Source of the DNA: Phymorhynchus buccinoides | Lineage: Eukaryota > Mollusca > Gastropoda > Neogastropoda > Raphitomidae | NCBI GenBank assembly: GCA_017654935.2 | Contig: CM065680.1 | Coordinates: 32,883,600 to 32,947,599, forward strand | Length of the DNA: 64,000 bases | Direction: 5' to 3' | Shown here: one piece after another, positions 1-21,990 of the stretch | How positions within the stretch are numbered: the first letter of the stretch is position 1 | Layout: every line of letters starts with the position of its first letter | The notes under the pieces: generated by a model | Told to the model about the DNA's origin: nothing | Databases searched by the model: none | The model's input: only the letters and a program-made list of their open reading frames with translations | Position numbers and translations under genes: made by a program

Positions 1-291
1 TAGTGGTTGTTGTTTTTTTCAGAGATGGAGATACACATTTAAAAAAAAAAAAATGGTGGCCAGGTTTGTAGTTGTCCAGGAAGTGTGTCAACACAGCATT
101 AAATACAGAGATAATAATAACAGACAACAATGATTACAAGCAAAGGCCTACATGAACTCATTCTTGACTTTCACTTCAGAAAGAAACGTTGGAAAGTGAT
201 ACATGTAATTATATGCAAGACATATCGTACACATGAACGATAAAGCGGACAATGACTTCGTGGTTTTAGGCTACTTGTTCAACGGCGTCGA

Positions 292-392
<101 letters not shown>

Positions 393-577
393 ATTTAAAT
401 TATTTTTTTAAAATCCATAAGCTAGGTCAAGGCCCTTTTAGGGGGACAAAATATAAACATCAAATCAATCAATTGTATAAAGAAACATTCAACATATAGG
501 CCCTAGCAATCTGCCAAGCTTTGAACGCTTGATAGATAGGCCCTTAAATGTCTAGTTTTAAAACTATTTTAGTATTC

Positions 578-945
578 GTTAGGTTAGGTTAGGTTAGGTT
601 AGGTGCATTATAGTCACAGAGGCGTCTCTGTGAAATTCGGGTTGATCCCACCTGGAGAGCGTGTCGCAGCCAGAGGCGCACCACCCAATTTTTAATAATG
701 TTTTTGCGTGCGATTTTTGTGTGACTGATGAGGAAGGAAGGGAGGGGTACAAATTTTGACCAAATGACAACTTTTTGGTTGCTACTGGGTTTAACGTGTG
801 CTAAGTGCAGCACACGGGACCTCGGTTTATCGACCGCAAGGCCTAGTGCAAAGTGAGAGGAAAAATCCCCTGTACCCAGGTTCGAACTCGGATTTACTTG
901 ACACGAAGCGAACGCGCTACCACTGTGCCACTCTACACTGTGGAG
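578..945 (-). mobile_element. tRNA-derived SINE with TTAGG-type tail
   Basis: Read on the minus strand, a pol III A box (TGGCACAGTGG, 930 to 920) is followed about 40 bases later by a B box around GTTCGAAC (about 888 to 879). The body contains a core related to GAGGTCCCGTGTGC, and the element ends in five TTAGG-type units (rc CCTAA) at 579-604. The same body recurs at about 57,545-57,885 and, error-ridden, at about 18,925-19,135. The tail explains the TTAGG units without invoking a telomere. Assignment to a molluscan SINE family is from memory. Confidence 0.8.
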
Positions 946-976
946 GCCAAGAAAAGAGATAAACCGAAGTCATTTG

Positions 977-1096
<120 letters not shown>

Positions 1097-1349
1097 AGTA
1101 CTGCTTTGTTGTTTAGTTTTGCTCTACCTTCTCCTTTATTTTTATTATCACCCTTCGTTGTTTGTTTGTCGTGATATTTATTAAAATTCCTCTTTGTTTT
1201 GTATTTCTTTCTTTGCAAACTTAGATAATTCCGGCAATATTTATGCGGTGTAACTATTTTCAGCTGAGCACGCGCACGCCATAAGCTTTGCTAGCTGTTG
1301 CATCGCTTTGTCGTGTTTGTTCATGTTTCTCTCGAAAATTAAACCTTTA

Positions 1350-1525
<176 letters not shown>

Positions 1526-2007
1526 ACTATTTGTGCTTCGTGCCAAGTTCTTTAGTCTTAGGCACTGGTCCTGAACGCATATCTGATTCTTTTAATCAAA
1601 ATGTATTCTGAAAACTATAAAAGCCAACGAAAGTCGGTTTGCATTCCCTGATATCTGGTTCACAACGCTCACTGCACAGTGCATACCAAGCCCTATACAA
1701 CAACCGCACGTTTTAACGTACTGCATTGTATTTAAGTTTAACAATGCCAACACGTTCCAAAAAGTTAAGCAACCCCTAACATTGGTGTGGGCGTTGCCCA
1801 TAGCGTAACGTGGATGTAAACAAAGTGAAATTATGCATGCAGGTCGGCAAATAGATAGGCTAAATTTGTATTGATTTACAAACAAATCTGAGCCAATCAC
1901 TCAGAAAAATATTTTGCATTGTTTTGCAAAAGGTTGCTTTGCTTAACTTTTTGGCTCCAGTATATACAGCTTTACAGTGACGGCGTGGTTGTGTTTGTTG
2001 GTGGCAG

Positions 2008-9376
<7,369 letters not shown>

Positions 9377-9400
9377 GTAAGTTGTCCCCCTTTCAACAGT

Positions 9401-9527
<127 letters not shown>

Positions 9528-9802
9528 CTCACTTATTTTCGGTCCCTCTATATCCCATTTGTTAAGTATTATTTATGTATTTATGTATAATGCTGAATTT
9601 ATTATGTGTCTGTTTATATTGATAATGTGCCTGCCTATGATGATAATGTGTGTTCGTATTCTTTGCTTTGCATGCCTTTCTTATTTATTGAATTCTTTAC
9701 TTTGATTTTCTTTTCCTTTTCCTTTTTTTTTCTTGAGGACGGAATGAAAAAAAGTATTTATACTTACTCTATTATCCTCAGAAAATAAAAGTTATTCATT
9801 CA

Positions 9803-9983
<181 letters not shown>

Positions 9984-10000
9984 TCAAGGACAGATTGGAA

Positions 10001-10500
10001 NNNNNNNNNNNNNNNNNNNNNNNNNNNNNNNNNNNNNNNNNNNNNNNNNNNNNNNNNNNNNNNNNNNNNNNNNNNNNNNNNNNNNNNNNNNNNNNNNNNN
10101 NNNNNNNNNNNNNNNNNNNNNNNNNNNNNNNNNNNNNNNNNNNNNNNNNNNNNNNNNNNNNNNNNNNNNNNNNNNNNNNNNNNNNNNNNNNNNNNNNNNN
10201 NNNNNNNNNNNNNNNNNNNNNNNNNNNNNNNNNNNNNNNNNNNNNNNNNNNNNNNNNNNNNNNNNNNNNNNNNNNNNNNNNNNNNNNNNNNNNNNNNNNN
10301 NNNNNNNNNNNNNNNNNNNNNNNNNNNNNNNNNNNNNNNNNNNNNNNNNNNNNNNNNNNNNNNNNNNNNNNNNNNNNNNNNNNNNNNNNNNNNNNNNNNN
10401 NNNNNNNNNNNNNNNNNNNNNNNNNNNNNNNNNNNNNNNNNNNNNNNNNNNNNNNNNNNNNNNNNNNNNNNNNNNNNNNNNNNNNNNNNNNNNNNNNNNN
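10001..10500. other. Assembly gap, 500 N
   Basis: Exactly 500 N, the size of a placeholder rather than a measured gap. The second gap (44,702-45,201) has the same length. Confidence 0.99.
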
Positions 10501-12944
10501 ACTTCGGCACAAATTATGTCATTTGCGTACAAAACTTGCAGGTGATTTTGTTTTTTCCAGAAGTGATGTACCCAGGAATTTTTTTTTTTTTACCCTTGTT
10601 TTTATTACTTTTAACGCAAAACAAAAAGAGAAAAAAAAAAGCCCAAGTTTTTTTTTGGCAATCCAAAAAACCCTGAAGCCCATAAGTTTTAACACTCCTC
10701 CATAAAGCGAAGGCCGACAATATATTACCATTCCAAACCTCAGATTTTTCGATTGGTGTTTCAGAAAATAGCCCCCTACCATATAATAATCTTCCAGCGA
10801 AAAGCTGCCAATCCTGCATTCTTTGTTTTATTTTTTTTTTTTAAAGTAGGGCGGTTTGTTGTGTGTGGGGGGGATGAGAAAGTTTGGAAAAAAGTGACAA
10901 AAAGGAAGATGCCAAAGTAAGATGACCATTTGTGGGTGTTTAAGAACACTGGCCACATGAGTTTGTTTTTCATTTTAAATAAGTCTGAATTTAGTCCCCG
11001 AGATGACAAAAGCAAATTTTCAATGCAATTTACATTATAAACACCAACAGCAAGACAACAAACAACAACAACAAACAGCAAAACCCATGTTTGAGATACA
11101 TGTCCCCCTTTTGGTTTTTTTCTATTTTCTAATCAGACAGGACCTTACCATAATCTTTCGGACTAAGAAGGCCACAACCTTTTTTTTTATACAGCCATCC
11201 CCCCCCCAAATTTACACAACAATTCAGATTTTGTATTTAATTTCTTGACTGCTATATAAGCTTATCATAAAATCATTAAGGTGTCCGGTATCAAGTCTGG
11301 AAAAAGTATCGCTTTTATTGGGGTCTGCAAAGCCCAACGAACACCTTTTGCAAGAGTTGCAATGCCCTTGGTGGGTTGGGGGAAGTATTGGTTTCATTAC
11401 TGAACCAAAACAGGGTGAAAACGCCCTCCACCATACGCCTATTTTGATGCCACTAAATGGCTGGCCTTTTCCCAAGAGTTGAAGCCCTTTGTTCCAGTAC
11501 GGACCAGCGAGGGCAATAAATCATTTCTTCACGTCAAAGGCGTTAATAACGCCTAGTTGCAGAGGCCTATAGTCAAAAGAATACTGGTAATAGTTTTTAC
11601 AATTTGTTTTCCTTTTTTTTTTTTAGGTATCAAATGATTAAAAAATACATGGAAAGAATGATAAAAAAAAAAATAATAGCATTAGAAACAAAAAAAGAGA
11701 AGAAAACAGCACTTAATGGTAAGCCTTAAAAATTACAAAGAAAAAATTATTCCACAGAGAGAGAGAGAGAAAGAGAGCGGGAAAGGATAGATCAGAGACA
11801 ATGAATGGTGTACAAAACATGGTCCCGAGCTCTCGAGTTGCCAAGACCTTTTTTTTTTTCGAAAAGTAAAATTCTGAACGTTTAAACATTTTCCCCTACT
11901 CAGTATCGCTTTCCAACATCCCCAACAGGGTTGGTGCAAAAGGATCCGAACGTTTCCGAGCTGTTTGAAGAGTATCTCAAAACGAACACATAAATTTGGA
12001 ATCGGAAATTGCCTGAAACTGGCTCTTACTAAAGCAGCAAACCTAATTATTTTTTGGTGGGGAAATGAAAACACGGGACTGAATGGACTGAGGAACGACA
12101 GCAAGGGCATTAAGGCAATAACGGAGAAGTTATTTCATGCCAAGCTATGTTTGGAAAAAAATTTAATTACAAGTTCGTGTTGTTGTTTCCGTTTTTTTCC
12201 GTTTCATACCCGAGCATCAATTTTTTTTATGCCGACTCGTTTGGGTAAATTTTTTTTGTTTAAAATGCCGGCGTTTTTCGATTTCAAAGTATTTGGATTC
12301 CTTTTCACTCAAAAGGATCCAATAACTTTCGGAACAAAGCGTAAAGTTAAAATCGATACTTTTTTTTGAGCAGTGGCAACGTCCTTTTCCACAAGTAGCG
12401 ATACTTTTTTTTTTTTTGGCGAAAAAGGATGATTACTTTTTGGCGAAAAGGAATGCGATCCTTTTCTTAAACGGATTTTGTTTCATTTGGAAATGCTCGT
12501 TTTTTTGTATCATACTTTTTAAAAAGTATTGAGTCCTTTTTTGCATTAACTGTTTTTGACACGTTTTTTGTAACCCATAACAAAATGAATAGAGCAACGA
12601 CATACCCTTTTTCCCTTTAACATCCTGTCAGAAATGCCCTGTGGCCTTTGCGCTAAGAGAACGAAGTGCAAAATTTCGCCTGCAGAGCATTTCTCACCAA
12701 AAAAACATTCATCAATTTTGGTCGATGTGGCTTGAAAAACAACATTATCAACTAACAAGTTCAGAAAATATCTTTTCAAAAGCAACAACAACAAAAACAC
12801 CAATCAGTTTTGTGACCACAACACAAATTTTTAACAAAATGGTGTTGTGGTGTGTTTGTGGGGTGGGTGGTGTGCACACATATGAGATTTTCCTTCTCGT
12901 TTGTACAAAAGCAGTAGGAGGAAGAAAAAATTGTTTTTTAACCG

Positions 12945-13060
12945 CCGTCCTCCGAACCTGGAACGGGTAACCCTTGGAAACTTTATAATGTACAAAAATG
13001 TAAACAGTTTTGATCCTGGAGGTACTGCAATATCAGGAAAGTCCTATTTATGTTAACCAT
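12945..13060 (+). repeat. Dispersed repeat family B, corrupted copy
   Basis: CGTCCTCCGAACCTGGAAC, then GATCCTGGAGGTACTGCAAT and CAGGAAAGTCC match the copies near 7,955 and 52,155, with indels. Confidence 0.55.
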
Positions 13061-13074
13061 AACGATGTAAGCTA

Positions 13075-14480
13075 TGTAATAATCATTTGGGAGGGAAAGA
13101 ATGTTTTTTCCATTAAAATAAAAACAAAACAAAAAATCCAACAACTTATGTAAGCAAACTGGTGGGTGGTTTTTTTTTTTATATTAAGGCTTTCAACGTT
13201 TTTTAATGTTTTTACATAAAGATGGTTAACCCTTATGTAATAAAATCTTGTGAGGAAAACTATGATTTTCCTATTAAAACAAAAACAAACAAAATCCAAC
13301 ACTTATGAGCAAACTCGTGTTGGTTTTTTTTGTTAATTTAGGTCACGTTTTAATGTTACATAAAGATGTAGCTATGTAATAAATCATTGTGAGGAAAAGA
13401 TGAAATTTTTCTATTAAAAACAAAAAACAGAACAAAATCCAAACAACTTTAATGAGCAAACTGCCGTGGTTTTTTTTTTTTTTTTAATCTTGAGTTCATG
13501 TTTTTTAATGTTAAAGAAAGGATAATAATATAAACGGTATTTTTTTTATAAATATAGCGCTTTTTTTTAATCGAGCGCAAAAGCCTTTTACAATCAGTAA
13601 ATTGAAACACACACGCAAAGAACAACGCACAACTCACGTACGTCAACGCCACGAGCGTGGAAACGCCGGTCTTTGCACACAGAACATACCCACACCACAT
13701 TTTTTCATCAAACACACAGAAAACACATTTCTCCAACTGAAAACTCACACAAAACTTACTCATCATACACTTTGGTACAAACACGCGTAACAACGCAAAC
13801 GCACACCACATACACACACCGGGCACTCAATACACAAACAGCACTCACGTGGTTTAACTCACGAATCCACAGAAACACATACTCCCACACACTCCTGCCT
13901 TCCCCCCCCCCCCCTCCCTAGTGAACACAAATATCTCCTGCGCCACCAGCATTTACACCTCATGCCAAATGAAGTAGATATACCCGCACAGAACAGCACT
14001 TTCACACACCACACTGCTTGGAAGTGCGGCCGTTGGGCGCACGTAGACACCACATTCCGCTCGCACCATGCTCACATTTAAAACAATAACATTTACACAT
14101 ACCACACACAAATTACATACCATACAAACATACGGACCTATACATCGCGCAACGCCACAGCGCCCACAGCAAAGAGCACGCCAACACCCACGACCACACA
14201 CACATCGCAAAAAATCACACACACACAAACGCACCACGGCACATGGAGATGGGGGGGTGTTATTGGGAAAAGACTTGGGGGGCCCCGGAAAACAGAATGG
14301 TGTTTTTCAGTTTTGTTTTTGAACGAGCTAAGATTGACTTATATGTAAAAGTATGAATAAATCATGGGAAGGAAAGATGTTTTTTTTCGCATTAAAAACA
14401 AACCCAAAAAATCCAGAACTTATGAGGGCCAAACCTGGTTTTTTTTTTCCGATTAGGTCCCATGACAATAAACGGTTTTT
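13075..14480. repeat. Degenerate tandem repeat interrupted by AC-rich DNA
   Basis: A unit of about 145 bp (AATAAATCATT, a GAGGAAAAGATG-like stretch, AAAACAAAATCCAAC, ATGAGCAAACT, a T run) recurs near 13,075, 13,235, 13,375 and 14,355. 13,600-14,240 is degenerate CA-rich sequence. No gene recognised. Confidence 0.5.
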
Positions 14481-15844
14481 TCCCGCTCCAAGAAAAAGTT
14501 AGTATCATTCCATTTAAAAGAAACAAAAAATTTGAACTTTTGTTAAGGTTTTGTTGAATATTATATTATCAATTAAATGCAAGGCTTCTGCGCCTCAAGA
14601 CTGCGGAGGTTGTGGCTGGCGAATTGGGAATTGGCATGAGCGGTGTGGGAGCAAACGCCACTGTATGGCCCCAGAAGAAGGGACAGGCCACAAAAAAAAA
14701 ATTTTATAATGGCAAAGGTGATATCTACATGTACATGAATTTAAGGCTATATCTATAATAAGAAAATGCAATCTTTTTTTTTTTTCAACGAAATAAACCT
14801 CGATGTTTTATAAAAAAGATAGGAATTAAAGACCTTTATGATTTTTTTTTCCAATCAAATCAACACAAAAGAACGGGATCAAAAACGAACTCAGAAAAGA
14901 ACCCTATTTATCTCCAAGGACAATTCTTCAAATTACTGACAAAAATGTTTCAGAAGAAGATAAACCAAACAACAACGAGAAAAGTGTAAATACCGAAAGT
15001 ATGAACAATTACCTTGTTTTTCTGTCCTGGATAGAGAAGGGAGGAGAAAGACAGAACAGAGAGAGAGGAAGGAGACGACAGCAAAAAAAAGAGGGAGGAC
15101 AGACGAAGAAAACACACAGAGAAAAAAAAAAAGAAAGAAGAAAGGACATGATTTGCTTCATATACATCTTCGGAGTATTAGAGTAACAATAAACTAAAAA
15201 TAAAAATATAATCCCCATAAAACCCGATAACCAAGGAAAATACCTACAAGTTTGGCCACTGTCGCCAAATCAACATGAAAACCCTGCACAAAGTCCCTGT
15301 TTGCCCCCTTAATCTTCAGACAAAACCCCTTGGCTGACCTTGAATCACTGTCAGGACTATAATCAAAATACCCATAACTTGAAATTGACCCCCCCAAAAA
15401 GAAAGTTTTTGACTTCTCAGCTGTGTTGTGAGAAACTAGCCCTGCACTTATTTGGTTTCCCTTTTGAGGTGGATTTGTTTTTACAACATTGTTTAGTCCC
15501 CCATATTATTAGGCACAGAGTATCAAGTCCCTGGGGCCAAAAAATATCGCCTTGCAAGGTTCCCCCTTGCGAAAAATGTGGTCCCCCAATACAAACGATG
15601 CAGGCAACTTCACCTCTGGGGACTTGGGTGAAAGAGGTTTTTCGCAAAGCAAGCCCCAGGGGCCTCGAACCACAATCTCCACTTTGTTTTCCTACAGCAC
15701 AGCGTACAGCCAGGTCGGGGGCTCACCAACCTTCCACGATCTGGCTGCTTTGAATCGCCTGATCACGCGTTGAAGGTCCAGGTTTTTCTGGCATGTCCAC
15801 AACACATTATACATGTATATAGTGGTTTTGCTGGGTTTTATGTT

Positions 15845-16015
15845 TGTTGACATACCCTGGCTAAAGAGACTCCTGGGGATCATCCTCAACAAGCTGAAGC
15901 ACTTTGAACACTAATGGTACAGAATGCTTTCCAGCTAGGGATGAGAACCTTAAATTTGTGTGACCCGTTTTTTGGTTACCCCCGCCACAATGGGCACCAC
16001 ACTCCCGTTCTTAAG
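15845..16015 (+). repeat. Dispersed repeat family C, corrupted copy
   Basis: AACACTAATGGTACAGAATG, CCAGCTAGGGATGAGAAC and a CCCGCCACAATGGGC-like stretch match 62,828-62,970 (plus strand) and 49,185-49,335 (minus strand). Confidence 0.65.
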
Positions 16016-16069
16016 GGGTAGATGTTAAAACATAGTCATCCAACAACAAAGCTGGGTCTTGACAACACA

Positions 16070-17220
16070 CCTGGCCTACATATGGGTATAGATCGACAAC
16101 AACAAAACTGCAATTAATGGGCATAGATTCGACCAACACAATTGTCCATTAATGGTATGACCAAAACACTGAGCCACATTATTGGTATAGATTGAACACA
16201 CAACTGCCGACATTTTACTGGTATAGATTTTGACACACACTGCCACATTTTGGCATAGAATTCGACAACACACTGCAACCATTAGGGGATAGATTTACAA
16301 CACCTGCCACGTTATGGGTTTTATATTATTGAACAACACACTGCCCACATTTATGGGCGATAGATCGGACAACAACCACTGCCCCAACATTCTGGTATAG
16401 TTTCGACAACACATTGCGCACGTTATGGGTTATATAGTTTGACAACACACCCCTTGCCAGCTATGGTTATAGAAATTTTTGACCAACACCCCGTGCCACG
16501 TTATGGGTATAAGATTGACAACACACTGGCCACGTTTTATGGGTAATAGATTTTGACACACACACTGCCATTATGGTATAGATCGACAACACACCTGCCA
16601 CGTTATGGCATAAAATTCGACAACACACTGCCACATTAATGGGTCTAGATTTTGAGCCAACACACTGCCAACATATTATGGTATAAGATCGACACACACT
16701 GCCCAATTATGCAATGAGATTGACACACACTGCCTACACATGGGTAAAGATCGACACACAACCTGCTACATTATGGCATAGATTGAACAACGACACTGCT
16801 ACACATGGGTAAAGATCGCAACACACTGCACATTTGTCTATAGATGGACAACACACGCCTTACACATGTGTATAGATTGAACAAACCGACACTGCTTACA
16901 CAAGGGTAGAGATCGACAACACACTGCGACATTTATGGCATAGATTGAGCAAACACACAACACTTGCCTACACATGGGTATCGATCGACAACACACTGCC
17001 CACATATGGCATAGATTGACAACACCAGCTGCTACAACATTGGTGATAGATCGAACAACACACTGCTACATTTTTTAGGGCAATATATTTGACAACACAC
17101 TGCAAGAGGCTACACATGGGTATAGATGAACAACACACTGCTAAACACATGGGTTATATCGACAACACCTGCCTAACCCATTATGGCAAAATAGATCGCA
17201 AACCACACTGCTACACAGGG
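16070..17220. repeat. Degenerate tandem array, unit about 31 bp
   Basis: Consensus like GACAACACACTGCCACATTA followed by TGGTATAGATC, repeated about 35 times with a single-base indel in nearly every unit. That pattern fits read error imposed on a minisatellite. Confidence 0.8.
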
Positions 17221-18089
17221 GTTGCCACTCGTTCATTTTGTTACAGTGTTTTTTTTTTTCAGTTTTTTTCCCCATTTTACTTAGAAAAACTTGAACCTTA
17301 AGTTTGTTTTTTTTAATTCAATAATAAAAAAAAAATTCAAGCCATGTGGGGTAATTTTTTTTGAACTTGTTGTTCGAAATCCCTGGAAGTCTCTCTCGGG
17401 GAAATTCTTGAAAAGACGGCAATGGTGATTGCCCATATCATTTTTTCAAGGCAAATGTTAACTTCCATTTAACAAGGCTTATTGGACTCAAACTGTCCCC
17501 CCTCTTCCCATCATTTTTAAAATTAAATAACTGGTTTTTTGTTTATGCTCTCTTTCCTTGCGTTTCCCCCCCTCGCCACCGAATCATCCCACTGGGGGGA
17601 ATCTGCACTATACCTCCTGGGGCCCCTTGGGCCTTTGGGCCTTGGGCGGTCCCCATTAAAAAAAACACCAACCTCCCACTGTACATATAAAGACAATATG
17701 GGCAACTTATAATTTCTGTACACCCAACAAACCAGGCAATGGTAGTAGGGGCAAAGTGGTTTTTCAAGGAAAATGCATTTTTTTAATAATTTTTGTTTCA
17801 ACTGTTTCGGTTTTTTCGTCGGAATTTTCCGCGATTTTGCAGAAGGTCCTTAACATGCCTGAAAAAAAAAGGGCAAAAACTAATTTCACCATCCATTCCC
17901 CCCACCTGCATTCAGCCGCAGTCTGGTTTTGTCTTTGCATATTGGCCAGCCGCCCAACAAGCCTGTTCAGAGCTCCGCAGTTTCCAACAGGGCCTGTTCA
18001 AACAAGAATTTAATCATGGGGCTTTCATCTTCCTGTTTGCCTCGAAAAAAGTTTTTAAAACAAATAAGGCTATCGATTTTTACAGAACC

Positions 18090-18330
18090 TGTAAAATCCC
18101 CGTGGGGGATACCGGGGGGTCTTTTAGTATCAAATAGTTTTCCCCCCCCAACCTTCTTGGAAGTTTCCCTGTTCTTGTACTTCCTCTAATTCCTGTCCAT
18201 TCCCTCCTTTGACTCTTGGCCCTTTTTCCCCCTTTTGGCTTATTCCTTTCTGCTATCTTTTCAGCTCACTGGTCCCATTCACCTGCTATTTTTTTCTATA
18301 AATTCTTAAAAGATTTCTCAGCCGAGTCGG
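18090..18330 (+). repeat. Dispersed repeat family D, corrupted copy
   Basis: CCCCGTGGGGGATACCGGGG, then CTTCCTCTAATTCCTGTCC, match 56,600-56,760, which is cleaner. Confidence 0.6.
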
Positions 18331-18924
18331 ACAGTCCTTGCCCTGCATGTAAACATTTTTTCTTAGGCGCATAGACCGGCAGCATTGACGCATCTAAACC
18401 GCTCCATATGATAGTGAAAAATTGTCCCTGAGCGAACGAAAGACGAAAGAGAAGAAGAAGACTGTAAAAGGGTCAGCCACACGTTCACTAATACGTACGA
18501 CTGTTTTTGAACGATTAGATTTGAATTTACGCTTCGAGAATCAACGGTGATTCGAACATTCGCATCGTAAAAAGTCGTTTTTGCTATTTTTAGCCGACTG
18601 TTGGCTGGCACTTAAGACGTTAGTGCACCCGAACTAAATTTACACCACTTTTTGACTCCTGGCCTAATAATAGTTTTTTTTCTTACCATATTTAATTATC
18701 CCCAATGAATAATATCAGCGCAGGGGTTCCAGCCTGGAAAAAAATACATCGCCTCCTAGTCCATAAAAAATATGTACTAAATGAATCGGTAATGAACCCA
18801 AAAGGAACATTGCCGGTTCGAGAAACCATTTCCATTTGACCGATAGCCTTACATTCCCCTCAACAGTGCCTGATGGTAGGGTGGGCCTCTGAGTGAAGGT
18901 TTTGGCCTATAGTTTTTTTTCTCA

Positions 18925-19135
18925 AACACATTAAAACCCCAGTGGCAACGAAAAAAGTTTTTTTTGTCATTTGGTCAAAATGTACACACCACCCCTTTTC
19001 CTTCCTCATCATCCCCACACCAAAAATCGCATGCAAAAAAAAAGGGTGCTTGCGCTTCTGGCTGCGAAACGTTCCTCTCTCAGGGTGGGATCAAACCCGA
19101 CTTTTTGACAGAGACTCCTCTGGACTATAAAAGTG
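18925..19135 (+). mobile_element. SINE copy, corrupted
   Basis: Same body as the SINEs at 578-945 and 57,545-57,885: CAGTGGCAACGAAAAAAG, TCATTTGGTCAAAATG, AAAATCGCATGCAAAA, GAGACTCCTCTGGACTATAA. Inflated homopolymers and indels. Confidence 0.65.
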
Positions 19136-21379
19136 ACCTAATACCATAGCCAGGCCGATGCCTGGCCAGTTTTTTTTTTGTTTTTCCCCCCTGCTTTTGC
19201 TATCCAACCAACTGAGGTCCCCCCTGAGCAATAAGCCTTTGATAAGACAAACCGACACTAAAAACACCCAACCCTGCGCAACATTTTCAGAACCCAGTGG
19301 AGTCTTTTTCCACAAGCAAAAGCTAATACGTACCAATAAACGGATTTTTGGGAGGATAAAAAAAATAGGGAGAGCAACTTTTGTGAAAATTTAGAAGTTT
19401 TTTTTTAATTACCTCGACTTTATTCCGGTCAAACATAGCAACAATGGCCAGCATGGCAAAATCCGAGCTTGAAAAACCACAGGAATAAATCAGCGACTTG
19501 GCAACATTTTTTGTTGAAAAATGGGAGGGGCCAACAAACCGATTAGAACTTTGCAAAACTAGCCAAAAATTGAGAAATACAAGGTTTTTGGATTTTTTCA
19601 CCGAACGAATATTAACATTTTTTTACCAACTCAAAAACTTTTCACAACCCATAGTGTCCCCCCAAAATAACATAACCGATTATGGAAAGTAAAAAATATT
19701 CCATGCATAACAAAAATTCTAACCTCTCTGCAAGGCCGAAAAGTCCCAGAAGCAATGTTTGGGCAGACAGCCGCAGTAGGGCAGCTCCTTTCTACCCTTC
19801 ATGCCGTGAACACCATCAGCTGCGCAACCAGAAAATACTATATAGTAAATATCAATAAAGTCTTAACCACCACCGCAATCAATGGAACCATACACCTTGT
19901 ATTGGATTCAGTGCATTTGAAACAATATAATTAAATTCTTTTTAAGCACAAGGAACATAGCTTTCCCTGAACCAACCTCGACTGCAAGCAGAAAACTATA
20001 TAATTAGTTTTAAATACACTGAAGTGGATTGAAACTTCTTATGGATTTTTTTCCACTCAAATAAAAAGAGCAACAAATCTACTAACCGCATTAAAAAATC
20101 TCCTGGACACAAATCTCCACCCAAAACATTTTTCAAATATTTCTTTAAGATTTTGATTGATTGATTTTTAAATCATATTTTGACCCATGCAAAAGCAAAC
20201 TGTAAAAACAAGATGAATTTCAAATGGATGGGAACGTTTTAATAAGCCGCGAGGCCTTGACGGCTGGAAGCCTGTCCTACCTACCTCTAACCAATTAATT
20301 AATGAATAGGTTTAATATCACAAACCAGTGAGATCTAAATCCATACCTTGTAACAGGAATCTGGTTTACAATAAGCTTTCCTTTTTTTTGTTTATATCTA
20401 CTTTTGGTTTAATTGCTCCGTAATATTTGAAGAAAGGACCAGCACTTTTGCTGTTATATTAAACAGTTCCCAGTCCTTTTTAAAGCTACTTTTTACTATT
20501 AACCCACCACACAAATGGAAAAGAAAAAAAAACACCAAACCATTTTGTTACTTAATTTCTGAATAGATTTTTTTTTTATTACACTCAAGTTTTCCAAGCA
20601 CTTGGCTTTACATCTTTCAAGGCCTACAAAGGTAATTTTTTCCTGAATGAACAATTGTTGGAGCAAAAAAAAATTGTCTGATTTTTTTTTTTCACATAAA
20701 AAAAAAATCACATTAAATGGAATTTTTACTCTGTAAGAATGATGAGGTTCAACATAAATCTTAAAGTTTTTTTTTTCCCGAAACCACAACAAGCACAACG
20801 TGGGCCCACAATTGCGCCATTCGCACACATAAACACACATAACATTTTTGCCTTTTATGTTTTTTTTTGTATGGTGGCTTGATGTAAAAAAGGCAATACC
20901 TGTAATGGCTCTTCAATGTCCCCATCTGTAAATAAAATTTATTTTGACTTTTACACACACACTCACACAGAGCCACACAACACTCACCCCCCTGCAAACA
21001 ACAATATCTTGCAGCCCAATCAGTACCTCCCATGAGGAGTTTTCCCACACTTTTTTTACCATCTTCAGGGCGGTCCCCCTTGAAAGCTGATTGCCACCCC
21101 CGCCCACGCCCCCCAAAGAGGACATACATGCACACAACACACAGACACGTCTACACATACATGGCAATGGGCAACCACACACATCAACGTCACAATTACA
21201 GTCACGGGACACACACAACCCCACAAACAAACCCCAGCTAAACACCAGCTTGTTTGCAGAAGTTCCTTGACCGAGTGGGCTGCCCCACCTTGCTGTCCCC
21301 CCTCAGTCGGTCCTCAAAATTGCTGCCACGGAAGCCCCGTGAGATGCCTGAGCATGACCCAGCGGGCAGGCCCCCGCCT

Positions 21380-21990
21380 CCTCACCCCTGTATCCCTGGT
21401 TCCGCCATGCCCTCCCACCATGGCCCCCCTTGTGGCAAAAAGGTTTTTTGTTCGATCGCTATGATCTGGGCAACAAGGCCCCACAGCCATTTATCATATT
21501 TTAACAAATGTACAGCACCCTGCCAATTTTATCCAGGCCCTTTGGTGTCCCTGGGTTCCGCCAATGCCCCTCCACCATGGCCTGGGCAGGTTTTTGTCGA
21601 TCGCTATGATCCTTGGGCAAACAAGCCACAGCATGTTTCTTATTTTTTACAAAAGGTTACAGCAACACTGGCATTAAAAATCCGGCCCCTGTGGTTCCCC
21701 CTGGGTGCCCATGCCCTTTCACACCATGGGCCCTGGTGGGCAGGTTTTGTCAATCGCTATGATCTGGGAACAACACGCCACAGCATGTAAAAATTTATAA
21801 ATTTTTAATAAATTTTAGCATCGGCCCTGTATTATTTGCCTCTTGCCGGCCCTGTGATCCCTGGGTTCGCCATTTGCCCTCCCCGTGGCCTGGGCAGGTG
21901 TCGATGGCTATGATCTGGAAACCAAACAAGCCACAGCAATGTATCATATTTTACAAATTGAGCGTGCCCTGTATTTTTATCCCCAGGGTT
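21380..21990. repeat. Tandem repeat of about 150 bp, 4 copies
   Basis: CCACCATGGCC, GGGCAGGTTTTGTC, GATCGCTATGATCTGG and CCACAGCATGTATCATATTT recur near 21,400, 21,560, 21,700 and 21,860, with indels. An open frame upstream (21,254-21,400) matches nothing I recognise. Confidence 0.6.

Noticed and set aside
578..604. TTAGG units as interstitial telomere
   Set aside because: Only five units, and they form the tail of a SINE; another copy at 57,885 has the same kind of tail.
18363..18611. 82-codon minus-strand open frame as an ARMC8 exon
   Set aside because: No armadillo motif or splice sites align with ARMC8; error-rich context.
21254..21790. 178-codon open frame in the error-rich segment
   Set aside because: Pro-rich sequence overlapping a 150-bp tandem repeat; no domain recognised and the frame is unreliable.
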